From Acanthosoma haemorrhoidale (Eukaryota > Arthropoda > Insecta > Hemiptera > Acanthosomatidae), in the NCBI GenBank assembly GCA_930367205.1, contig OV884012.1:33328796-33392795 (forward strand): a stretch of 64,000 bases of DNA. Direction: 5' to 3'. A model generated the notes under the pieces. It saw only the letters and a list, made by a program, of their open reading frames with translations. It had not been told where the DNA came from and made no database searches. The position numbers were made by a program, and so were the translations under genes. Positions 33,001 to 43,735 of this stretch are shown here, one piece after another (the first letter of the stretch is position 1; each line of letters opens with the position of its first letter).

Positions 33001-36000
33001 TGCCATGTGTTAAAGATATGCTGCTATGTTCATGTATGAGCTGTTATATTCACCAATCTAAACCAAAACGATAATATTACAAATGCAATTAATCACTAGT
33101 AAATCCCGTTTCTCCAATACTCGTACCCACAAAAAAGTAGCGTAGATAGCGGCGTTCCTTCTAGAAGCCGCTCCTAGCTCCACTAGCTACTCCATGGAAT
33201 TCCCTCTTCTCTGATTTCCACCTTCATCCTTAAGAATTTTCTAAACCCTTCTATTCCAACACATCATCATCATTCAGACATACGCTTGCAACGTTTGGAA
33301 CAATTTATTAAATATATTGTAACATACCTTTTGGTCGTCGGAATGTCTAAAGATTCTTTAGCTACATTGCCTTTTCTTAAACAGGCCCCCACCAATGCGT
33401 TAATAGCGGAGATTTTCTTTATTTCGTAGTATAATTATCCTTCGATAATTTTAAAATAACTGCTTACTGTGAACAGGAGTACGTCCTTCACACAAGGACT
33501 GCCATGAAATAACCTTTCCCTCTTCCACGCCCCTAGGCTCACTCTCATTGGCCAAAGGAGAGCTCACGTGTCCAGAACTATAAATTAATCAAAATTATAA
33601 TTACAGGTGGTCAATTTCAGTTTGACTCTATTATAAAATTTTATTAATATATTTCTCTGTTATAGAAGTTTACACTTTATTTCACTATTTTTTCAGTTTT
33701 TATATAAATTCATAATTCATTTGTTTGTCAGAAGTGTATTGTTATTCGGTCGAAGGATCAATCACCTCCTTATTTCTTTTTCATTGCAAAAAATTGAGCA
33801 TGAAAGAATGAGTTCACCTTAGTTGAGCAGTTATAAATTTGCGACAAGTACTATAGCCCGTTGTAAAAATCCTAATTTTTGACTAATCTTCTTCCACGTG
33901 TACACTTGATGCTTATTTTCGTAATATATGATTAAATGATCTCTACAAAATGTTCCCTAGGACCATTAGCAAAAGGGCTTCGTACTTTGATTTAAGTTGG
34001 TTGAGTTTACTTATAGTTCTAAATCTAAATACACTTCAATAATGGTAAAGTGTTTTTATATTACCAGATATTTTCATTCAAAATATTAATCAGACGTTCA
34101 TAATAGTTGTTAAGATATTTCAGTGATTTCAATAATTTTGGTTAATCTCTTACAATCGATGAAAACTGCTGTATCGAACGATTATAGTTCAATAGTATTT
34201 AAAAGCTCCATTTATGGAATTATTGTTGAGTACCACCTAATAATTTAATAAACAATTTTTTTTTCATACCCTGAACTAGTCACATCAGTATATTAGTTTT
34301 CTTATTAAGGATGAATCGCGATTAAGTCACAATCGACTATGTCAAAATTTGTGTACTTGACGTTGAATGAGAAACATGAATAAGGACAAAATCCTAATAA
34401 AATCATAATTAAAAAATTCTTTGCCTGAGATATTCAAAAAAGAATGGCCGGCATAACTGTCACAAATATTGCGTCATCAAAAATCTAATAAAATTTCTGA
34501 GGACTGCTAACAGATATGCAAATATTTTATAAAACAAAAAGAAAACCGACTTGAAGAAATCGTGAATAAAAGGCTTGATTTCGTTTTATGAGCTGCTTCC
34601 CTCCTTTGTTATTTATGCTCATACTTTATTAGATTTTCTGTTAATATTTCAAATATATTTTTTTCAAAAAGTGGTTGGATGAACGCTGTCTATATTTTAT
34701 GTTTATGAGAAATATTTAATTTCAGTTGTAATGTTATGCAAAATATCTGAGAAAAATATATCAAACTTGTGACCCTTTTAGTAGATTCTCATTGCTTGTT
34801 AAATATTTTAGTATATTGAATATTAAGTATATTTAGTTACTCTATGGTATACATCCTATAATTAAAAAAAAATAGTAACAACAATAAATTGTATGCCACT
34901 CATCACTTCTCCATACTTTAAAAAGAATAATCAATCAAAATATATCTAAAAAAAATTTGATTTTGGATATTTAAAAAAATTATTCCTGTTAAGTTTTGGC
35001 ATGGAAAAAACGGTATTGACATGATAAATTAGTTTAACATAAGGTCTGTATTATTCGTGAATATTATTGTAAATGATAACAGGCCGATCAAAGTACTGAC
35101 TAGGTACTAATCATACTAATACAGTGGTGAAAATGTAATATAGCACTTACTATTTATTAGCAATAGCGCTAGTTGTGCTATTAATAGCACAATATAAGCA
35201 ATAACACACACTCAGCAATAGGCGAACTATGCACTCATGCATATAGAGAATTTAATGAGCCATTGTTTACTACCAAGTGATGGTTGAATACATACCTTGT
35301 AGCAAATCCTATAATATATGTATATATAAATTTTGAGTGACATTGATCCTGGTTTTATTCATACCAGAAACAGCCGGCTTTTTTTAGACTCCTGTCCACA
35401 AGCCTGAGACTTGAAATTTTAAAAGAGATTCCCACTAGACGAATTCAAAAGGGGTGCCGAATAAAGTCATCCCCATTAAAAATGTTTTAAGTTCCGATAA
35501 TTAATTACTTCTATAACTGTTATTAGAGTATGAAATTGAATATCTGCAAAAAAACATAAAATAAATAGACTTTTGTAGACCTCAATCAAGTGAAATAGTC
35601 AGTAAAATAGATTTTAGGTAGGATCATCACTTAAATCCATCGAAAACAATCATAGGATGTGATTCCTCTTTATCTTCTGAAGATTTTGTCTATATTTTTT
35701 AGCATTGGTGACGCCCTGGCATATTTTTTTATTTTTTAAGTCGTAAGGCACCTCTCTCATTTCAATTCTCTCAATTGAAATTAGCTCTCAGACATTTCAA
35801 ATTCTGGCTTACAAAAATAAGAGCATAAGTCTCATTGTCTCCTAGATGCAGATAATAAAAGCACCTGTATTAGTATAATAAAATGTGAGTAGACCAAAGA
35901 GATGTACATTTATTGAGAGTGGAGTTTGACCAGACGAATAAATGGGAGTATTAACTTAGAATGACGAATTTCAAAAGATTAAAGTATCGTTGAGAAAAAA

Positions 36001-36199
36001 AAATCTTTATGAATAAGCAACCAAAAGGCGTTATTTTTTTTAAGCCACAATAGCTACTAATTTTCATTAGGGACCTGAATTTTGTCACAAATTAATGGGG
36101 TACAATCATCGAGATAGTAAAGTATTACTTATCCATTTTTTAGTATTTTTTATCAGTGTATTTATTAATAATAATAAGTTTTGTTTAGTCAAAGTTCTG
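33001..36199. other. AT-rich stretch with one promoter-like cluster, no gene
   Basis: No gene is supported. At 33546-33585 an ATTGGCCAAAGG (inverted CCAAT), a CACGTG E-box and TATAAAT follow one another within 40 bases, a promoter-like arrangement without a visible gene after it. A perfect 20-bp palindrome lies at 35173-35192. Confidence 0.5.
35173..35192. repeat. Perfect 20-bp palindrome
   Basis: TTGTGCTATTAATAGCACAA equals its own reverse complement. It sits in a patch with repeated TAGCAC and AGCAATA words (about 35140-35215). Possible dimeric factor site or chance in AT-rich DNA. Confidence 0.9.
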
Positions 36200-36420
36200 T
36201 TTCCAATTAGGCCAACGCCGAACCAAGCCAGAAGAGACGAGGTGGCGGTTTCCCGCCTGTCCTCGGACAGGTAAACCCTGGCTTACCGGCCTTCTCTTCT
36301 TGGTCTGATCCTTCAGAGCTTCCCTCGCCTCTGGCTTTGAATTCAATATACCTGGGATAGAAAATTTCCTAGAGGATTGTCTTCCCTGTTCTTGTCCCAA
36401 ATATTCCAAGTAATAGGCTT
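36200..36420. other. GC-enriched island with stem-forming core
   Basis: The block includes CCTGTCCTCGGACAGG (36256-36271), a perfect 7-bp stem with 2-base loop, directly followed by GGTAA...TTACC. A 74-codon minus frame is unrecognised. Candidate conserved element or structured RNA. Confidence 0.35.
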
Positions 36421-37809
36421 TTATTGCGGAAGAAGGAATTAACGCTCTAATTATAAACTAAAACCAACACAGGACTGTACTGTTCAATTATAGTATCTGG
36501 TTATAGTAAATACTGAACAGAAATGACACGCTTTTGAGTAATAAATGTATGAAAAGTTTGACAGGCTCCATCAATTGCTACTGGAGAAGACCCATCAGGG
36601 TATCGTAACGCACCCTCATTTAAAAAGTCCCAAATTAAATAAGGGTCTTACCGTCTCTTGAAAAGCCCAATGTAAAATGCCTGAGTTAAAGGGTAGGATT
36701 TGTAAAATGAAAAAAAATATAGTGATGGCAAGCTTTTGTCAATCTTTTGTTAGCATGCTAGTTGAAGAGTAAATTTGCAGCATAAAATCAAACGGCAAAC
36801 AGTAAACGTTAGTCAAGGTAAAATCAATTCACTTAAGTCGATATCTGATGCTGCAGTTTAATCGCCTACCTGTAGTGATTAGTGGATAGAAGGGGGTTTA
36901 GAAACTAAGGAGATTAGAATTTGAAAGAGGATAAGACGCTTTTTTGATGTATGAAAACCTGACGTCTAGCTTTTACTTATAACAAGCATCTATTGCTGGT
37001 TGGAGGTCTGGCGTCCCTCCCAACAAAACTAAAGAAGCAGGTGACTGAAAAAGCAACTTATACCTAATACGCTTGGATATGGTCTTTTTTAGACAGAAAT
37101 ACCTAAATTGAGGTATTATTGAGACGGTTAAACATTTATATGCAAAATTAGATAGAAACAAGAGGTACCTATGAACATTAATTATTGGTAAACATTCAAT
37201 TAACTGTACAAATGTCGTCCATGAAATTTTGTATATATACAAGGTACCGATCGCCCGATTGAGACACAATGTAGTTTTCTTTAAATGGCGATGAGAAAGA
37301 ATATTTCTAGAAAACTGACCGACTTTACAAAACTGTTTTAAAGCCAACTGTAACAAAATTCAATAATTTCAGTCTGTTGCACCATGACATTTGACGAACG
37401 AAATATTGTATATTTTAAACAAAACATTAGAGACTAAATGTAATATTTACATAAATATTAAAATACTAGGCGTTCATCTATACCCTAACTTCCATACGCA
37501 TTTGTTTTTATCACCTCCTTCCCATAAAAATACCTAAAACGAGTCTAGAAACTAGATTCGCTGAAATGGGGAATCCATTGTGATCACCTTTGTCTTGACT
37601 ACGCATTTTTTCGTCAGAAGTCGGTTTGTTGATTTAGTTTCCTGTATAACCTATACGGTTATTTTAGATAGAGTTTTTTACTAAGAATCGAGTGAAATTT
37701 ATTTATTATTGAATATCAATAGCTGTCAATTTTATTAACGAGATATTTGACTAAGGGATAATCGTCTAATATGAAACGATTCATCTCATCCGATAACAAT
37801 AATCGATGA
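36421..37809. other. AT-rich stretch, no gene
   Basis: No supported gene. The minus frame of 127 codons at 36973-37356 has no domain I recognise and AT-typical composition, though it is longer than most random frames in this window. Confidence 0.5.
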
Positions 37810-38160
37810 GGACATTATGCCGGGCAGGCACGCACTGACCAAGCTAAACGTTTGTTCTGCAGCATGCAGAGGCTGAAGTGTGTTTAATGGAGCGGAAAGA
37901 GGTCCCTGTATGTGCGCATGTATGCATGTAGGTATTCATAAGGCTCCTAGTGTGGCTTGTGCAGAAGCAGAAGGGCCAGAATTAGCATGCATCATCTGGC
38001 CACCATATCTGTAATTATCTAGTGGCGTCTGTCCTTATCTCCGCCTGGGCGCAGTGTAGGGGTGTGTTCTGAAGCACACATCTCAACTCCACCACTCAGT
38101 TGGCGGAACCGGAACAGTTAGCATCGTTGGCTAAACTGCTGTTGAAATTCAAATACAAGG
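37810..38160. other. GC-enriched island, candidate conserved element
   Basis: The block contains alternating purine-pyrimidine GTATGTGCGCATGTATGCATG (about 37910-37930), two GCATGCA-type words and CCGCCTGGGCGC. It has no coding frame. Candidate regulatory element. Confidence 0.35.
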
Positions 38161-38228
38161 AAAGAAAAACCTAGCCACAGCGTAAGGCATGGCAACTATG
38201 CTACTTGTTTAAATGTTAACTGCATCAA

Positions 38229-38860
38229 TCATATATAAAAGAGTAAAATGGTTGCCATCAAACGGGTTGAGAACGTGCAACGCATTTCGGCTGAAATAGT
38301 TCGGCCCAAATAAGTGATTATTATAAAGGCCCTTGGGAGTTGTCTGTGTAAATGTCCAATTTTAGTATCTTCTCTGTTTCCGTAAAAAGTAAATTCCATC
38401 CGATCATCTGTTGTACAAAGGGAGAATCCTGACACAAAACAGCACAATGCTCCATTTGTTTTCAGTCTACATGAGGTGGTCCCTAGCAAACTTCAAACAC
38501 TCAACAATAGCACTGATTCTGGTCTCCGAGGGTTTAAATTCATTTCAGAACGTCGGCTATTAACAGTCTTTCCTCATATTACATTGTACTTCGCGATTAG
38601 TACAAAGAAGTTGAGCAGACTTAGTAGCAGTTGAAAACCGTTTCCGAAGCGTGTGTGGAAAATATACCAGCCATCACTTGGCTCTGTCACTCGCTTTAGA
38701 CCTGATGTGGTTCAGCGATTGCACAAACCTGTTATAACGTAACGTGTAATTGCTCTCCGAACAGTAGTTTCAGGTAAACACAATGCGTGGGCTATCTTTG
38801 GCTTCGACTTACTTTTACTAAAACAACAACTCGGGCTACTTGCTAGACCGTCAAAACTAT
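38229..38860 (-). pseudogene. Decayed Tc1/mariner-type transposase
   Basis: On the minus strand, pieces in different frames resemble a Tc1 transposase. A helix-turn-helix-like KIAHALCLPETTVRRAI (about 38745-38800) is followed by GLCNR. Further on, codons near 38440-38500 read like the KFAR.HL.WT..KW..VLF block that precedes the first catalytic Asp. Many stops and frame changes are present and the distal catalytic residues are not recognisable. No terminal repeats were found. It belongs to a different family from the other two Tc1-type pieces in the window. Confidence 0.65.
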
Positions 38861-39199
38861 TTTTTAAATTAAAATAAAAAAAAATCTTTTGATATATTTT
38901 TAAAGCTCACTTATACAAAAAATCAATATAAAAATTTCTTTGAAAAATTTTTGAACATTGATTGGCTTTTTCCTTTATATTCATAGCCCCTTATCCCTGA
39001 AAACGTTTAATATTAAGTTAAAAAGAATCTATTATAAAGGAAATATCTGATGTTTTTTTTATTTTACCTACTTTTTTTTGGGTGGGGGGGGGGGGCAGTG
39101 TAGTTACAACCCGTTTGCAGAGGTTGAACTGAATTAGGCATTCCCTGACTGAGGGTTCACATTCACCGAAAAATATTTCTGCAAAGGTGATATCTATTT
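38861..39199. other. AT-rich stretch with G12 run, no gene
   Basis: Contains a G12 run at 39084-39095; nothing else supported. Confidence 0.6.
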
Positions 39200-39560
39200 A
39201 CTGAGCGGCTTCACCCTTGTGTTCAACGTGGATATTTCTTGATTGGATAATAGAAGCGACAGTGGGCCCTCAAAAAAGCATAAATTGCAGATTAGAGGAA
39301 GGAGCTGGGCCCTAAGAAGTTGAGCTCATACAGAGAGAGGAGACCCATCAGTCAGGCCGCCTACTCACTAATCTCGCAATCAGCTTAGAGTACCCCACCC
39401 ATCTGCGCCCCAATCCCTGGGCCTGTCTTCTATATCCTACCCGGTGTCTGCGTCCGGCAATCTCTGCTCTTTCAACACGCCTGTTTTATCAACTGGCCTT
39501 TATTTAATTCTATTGGCCATAGATTGATTAGTGCCAGCCTAGTCTAGTTTCAAATATTCC
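39200..39560. other. GC-enriched island, candidate conserved element
   Basis: The block around 39240-39540 includes CTGCGCCCCAATCCCTGGGCC and two inverted CCAAT-like words (TATTGGCC at 39511). It has no coding frame. Candidate conserved element. Confidence 0.3.
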
Positions 39561-39671
39561 TCTTTACAAAAATGAAGGCTTAATTCACCGTGTGTCTGCA
39601 GAATACTCGATGGTTACAACAGGGAAAGCAGTAATATCATTTTTGCGGTATTTAAAAAATATTTTAATTTT

Positions 39672-39758
39672 GAAATAATGTTACCCCTAACATTTAATCT
39701 GAAATAATGTTACCCCTAACATTTAATCTGAAATAATGTTATCCCTAACTTTTAACAG
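39672..39758. repeat. Tandem repeat, three copies of a 29-bp unit
   Basis: The unit starts GAAATAATGTTACCCCTAAC and continues ATTTAATCT. Copies begin at 39672, 39701 and 39730; the first two are identical and the third has a few changes. Confidence 0.95.
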
Positions 39759-39913
39759 TACAGATCTTCAATAATGATTTTTAAGCAATAAATTTGAAAA
39801 AAAAAATTTCATTAGTTCTAACGAAAAGAAAATAGATCACAATGAAAAATTCTTCATAAAAAAACAACAATCACTCAAGACAAATCTACGAATAATGTCT
39901 ACAGTTAGAAATA

Positions 39914-40461
39914 ATATGAAAAATGTGGCCAAAAGGCTATGTAAAAAAAACTACAATATTATTAGGATTATTATTACTATGAGGTATAATTTTATCACTA
40001 TATGTAGTATTGAAACTAGCATTCACTATTAACATCTACAATTACCTAGGACATTTCTTATCTTTTTTTTTGTCATGTCATAAAACAAGTAAAATATTTA
40101 GCATAATTAATTTATTAACCTTTTTTTGTTGCTGTAGAAAACCGGGATAAGCATCGCTGTGATGTATAATTCCAAAAAAACAGAGAGAGAGTGAAAGATA
40201 TGTTAAGAAACGCATTATGTTTCAGTATTGTGCGTTTTATCTACCCAAAATATTTAAAGCATTAGCAATTAATACTCTACCAGTGTTAGAAATATCGCAT
40301 TTAATATTGAATCGTCAACAAAACTTGCGAGAGACCGGCCCGAATTCGTGATGCACTATGGACCCAGACAGGCCTAAATTGGACCTGTCGCTGCCTGCTG
40401 TGAAGGCAATGTACAATCAAGAACTGACATTTTTTAAAAATATTATTCATCTAAGTTGTTT
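39914..40461 (+). repeat. Left arm of a long inverted repeat
   Basis: Over roughly 540 bp this arm is the imperfect reverse complement of 40658-41193. Matching landmarks include AAAAGGCTATGTAAAAAAA at the outside, CATTCACTATTAACAT, GAAAC(G)CATTATG-like sequence, ATTAGCAATTAATAC, GATGCACTATGGAC and TATTATTCATCTAAGTTGTT at the inside. No coding frame is present. The loop is about 196 bp. Confidence 0.88.
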
Positions 40462-40657
40462 CTTCCTATAATTGTTATTACTTAAAACGAATAAATGCCT
40501 ACCTCAGAACATTACCAGTTAATCCAATAAACATAAGTGTTATTATTTAATTTATACGATTATTCTTTAATAGTCAGTTATATCTGCAGTAATGACGAAA
40601 GTCTTATCAAAAACTTTATCAATTCCAAAAATACAAAATAAAACTGCAGAAAATTGC

Positions 40658-41193
40658 AAAAACAACTTAGATGAATAATATTTTAAAAAATGTCAGTGCG
40701 TAGGCACTGGATTGGACATTGCCCTCAAAGCAGGCAGCCACTTGTCCAATCTAGGCCTGCCTCAGTCCATAGTGCATCTCGAAATCGGGCCGGGCTTTCG
40801 CAAGTTTCATTGCGAAATGCCATGTTCCTAGCACTGGCAGCGTATTAATTGCTAAACTTATACACATTTTGGGCAGTAAGTACGCACAACGCCGAGAAAT
40901 AACGCGTTTCTCAACATAGCTGTTTTGTGGTATTCTACATCACAGCAATGATTCTCCCAGTTTTCTACTACAACAAAAAAGGTTAGTAATTTATTATGCT
41001 ACATATTTTATTTACTTTATAACAGGACAAAAATAAATTAGAAATAAATGACCTTCGTTATTGTAAATGTTAATAGTGAATACTAGTATCAATACTACAT
41101 TTAATGATGCTTTACTATTTCATAGTAAAAATAATCCCAACAATATTGAAGTTATATTTTTTTTACATAGCCTTTTGACCACATTGGTTCATA
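40658..41193 (-). repeat. Right arm of a long inverted repeat
   Basis: Pairs with 39914-40461 over the whole arm with scattered substitutions and small indels. Together the arms would fold to a long hairpin if transcribed. No transposase is inside, and no clear target duplication flanks it. It may be a foldback-type or non-autonomous element, or a palindrome formed by inverted duplication. Confidence 0.88.
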
Positions 41194-41689
41194 TTTAAAT
41201 CAACCGTGGATCAAGTAATTAATCAATCAATAAAAAGTTTCCCGTAAAAATAGCATAAATAATGAGAAATGAAAAAATAAAAACTGCGCAGTTATGGAGA
41301 GGATGTTGTGGACCTAGCCCTCGGTTCAGGCACCTACGTGGCTTAGGATTCAACTAATAATTCAAGGCAATTGTTATGCATCACACAATTTATGGCTTCT
41401 CGAAGAATTGAATCGAAAATGATTTCAAAGGCGTCTTTGATAGAGCTCAGTTTACAACACGTAAGTCCAAACACGAATTAAATATGAATAGGAAATAAAA
41501 AACTTCAATTTATTGTACTTGTAATGATTTAATTTTTAATTACAAAGTAATTGAATTTCTGGTTTTAAAAAAACCAACGAACCCCATAAAATTTCACTTG
41601 GACGTTCTATTAAGAAAGACTAAATCCCATTTAATATTTCGACTATCTCTGGTCTGAATCATGTCCCTTCTAGCTTATCTAAAATATTT
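41194..41689. other. AT-rich stretch, no gene
   Basis: No supported gene; a small GC-richer patch lies at 41290-41350. Confidence 0.55.
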
Positions 41690-43413
41690 AAACTTTCTTA
41701 CAACACAACCCCATCCTTCTCTAATTCAACAGACATAAATTCTGATTACTGCAACCAAAGATTCTCTCTATTAAAAGTAGAGTAGATCGTATGTCATTCA
41801 AATATAGTCTTGATTCAACTCTTCACTCCCCGCTCAAAACTAAGGACGCCATCAACCAAGCAGATTCCCCACTCAAAACAAACGAACAGACGATCCATCT
41901 CCATGCCATCGCACATACAACTGCTACTGACAAATCAAAAACAGGCAGGAATGTCTTGGCAACTTTCTCGCTACCCATCCGACAAATAACAATCTTACAA
42001 AACAATTTCAGGAAAAACTACTAAAATACCTCCACAGCACATTCACTAATACTCCCATTGATCAGTCATTATGTTCAACTAGCGACAGAATAATACCATT
42101 CCCTAACACTCTATAGCCACTCCGTAATGACGATGGCTCCTGGGAATAGACTGATGAAAAGATTGGTTCTGCCTTAGCTCTTCATTTGCCATTCACATCT
42201 ATCTATTCAAAAAGCTCCTGGTTTCGATCTTATTTCTCTAATTATCATTTTCCAAAGAAATCTATTTTATTCTTGAGCTTCATCTACAACTCGATCATCA
42301 GAAACACTTACTTTCTTATCTTCTAGGAATTCTTTTTAATCAAAATGAACCATAAAAAACGAAAGCCTCTTTACTATCCTGCACAGTACAGACAGGATAG
42401 GATCCCACCTGTCATGGAGAAAATCTTAAAAAACTGCTCAAACCCTTTTCAGCATTTCCCAACTTTCTTATAATCCCCACGATTTCGCTCCTCGCACTTC
42501 GCTATTCATAATTTTCATTCCATTGTCGATTCCATTTCTGCCTCATTTAAGAATAAAGATTTTTGTTCTGGTGAGTTTCTTGACGAATCTCAGGCCTTCG
42601 ATCGAGTATGAAACTTGCTGTTTATACTCAAGACAGCTTTCTTTTCATGTTCTATCTTATTATTTTGTCATACCTAACTGAATGATATTTCAGCGTATTC
42701 AATGTTTCTTCCACATCCGGATCATTCCTGAAACTTGCCAGTTTTCTCCAAGGTGGGGTTCTCTGTTCCATCTGGTTCATTCCATTTGATATGCTTACTC
42801 ATCCTTCAATCTCTTTTTATGAATTCACTGACCCAGCCATCCCTTTTTCCAATCTTGACCCCCCTTGCTTCCCAAGCTTTGCAGGAACATTTAACTCGTA
42901 TCGAATCATGGTTCTCCAAATGGAGATTCAAAGTGAATGCTGAAATGTCTTCTCATATCACTTTCATCCTTCTTTGCTCGTCCTGTTCTTCAGGATTGCT
43001 ATTCCACCAAACCATTCCTGTTCAATTTCAGGCCACTTATTTAGGACTTATACTTGGCAAGAGACTCAATTAAGGCTCTCAAATCACATCGAAACGACAA
43101 GAAACTAACAGATGATTCAAACTAACTCTTCGCCCGGTAGACAAGCTTTAAAAAATAACAGTAAAACAATTTACACAACTATAATTCAATCTACCCGGTC
43201 CTCTGGAATTGAAGTCAAAAATCGTACCCTTCACGATGATTTTAACATCCTAGTCATTCAAGAGCTAGAAACCTTCCGCTATATGAACTTCCACTCTTGC
43301 CTCCCTGGACATCCTAACCCGTATGCTAACGGTCTATTCTCCCATCTCATCCTCGGTGCAACTACGTCTACACAGTCTAAGGTTGAGGTGGCCTCGTTAT
43401 TTCTTCCAACCAG
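41690..43413 (+). pseudogene. Old jockey-like LINE ORF2 relic
   Basis: Broken frames follow the order of LINE ORF2: a piece like DYCNQRFSLLK near 41745, PLRNDDGSWE near 42117, KAPGFDLISL near 42205, the RT motif FLDESQAFDRV near 42575-42610, HLTRIESWFSKWRFKVNAE in 42890-42945, then LGLILGKRLN and HPNPY near the C terminus. Stops and frame changes are numerous, and divergence from the intact LINE is high. The 3' end is interrupted by the young LINE inserted at 43426. Confidence 0.85.
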
Positions 43414-43425
43414 CATTTTCATATT
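43414..43425. repeat. Target site duplication of the young truncated LINE (5' side)
   Basis: CATTTTCATATT is repeated exactly at 46731-46742. Confidence 0.88.
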
Positions 43426-43735
43426 CCGCCCACTCGTGGTAGAACAAGCAGTGAAACCGCGAAGCGTTCCAGCCAGAGAAGTGAATGACTCCACTTCATT
43501 CGCCAACATAGTGTCAGGTGGACGCAAGACACTATCCGAGGCACCACCTCCTCCCCTCCCTCAACCACAGCATTTACCTCAGCCTCACATACACCAAATT
43601 CCTCCCCCTCCCAACTCCACAGATCTCACTAGCCTTCTTACATCCTTTCTCACCGACTTCAGAACTCTTATCACTCCTCTTATTTCACTGCTCACCAACC
43701 TTGTTTCCCACCTCATTCCAAGCTCTCCCAAATGA
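43426..43735 (+). pseudogene. C-terminal part of LINE ORF1
   Basis: It encodes the last 103 or so residues of ORF1 (from RPLVVEQAVK), without the zinc knuckles. By chance it is in frame with upstream relic sequence, so an apparent 207-codon frame runs from 43112 to 43735. It overlaps ORF2 as ATGA at 43732-43735. Confidence 0.92.

Noticed and set aside
36973..37356. 127-codon minus-strand frame
   Set aside because: Longest non-transposon frame in its area, but AT-typical codons, no domain and no splice or initiation context.
38761..38785. TTTCAG|GTAAAC as a further ratchet point
   Set aside because: The upstream tract is not pyrimidine-rich and the site falls in the decayed Tc1 transposase.
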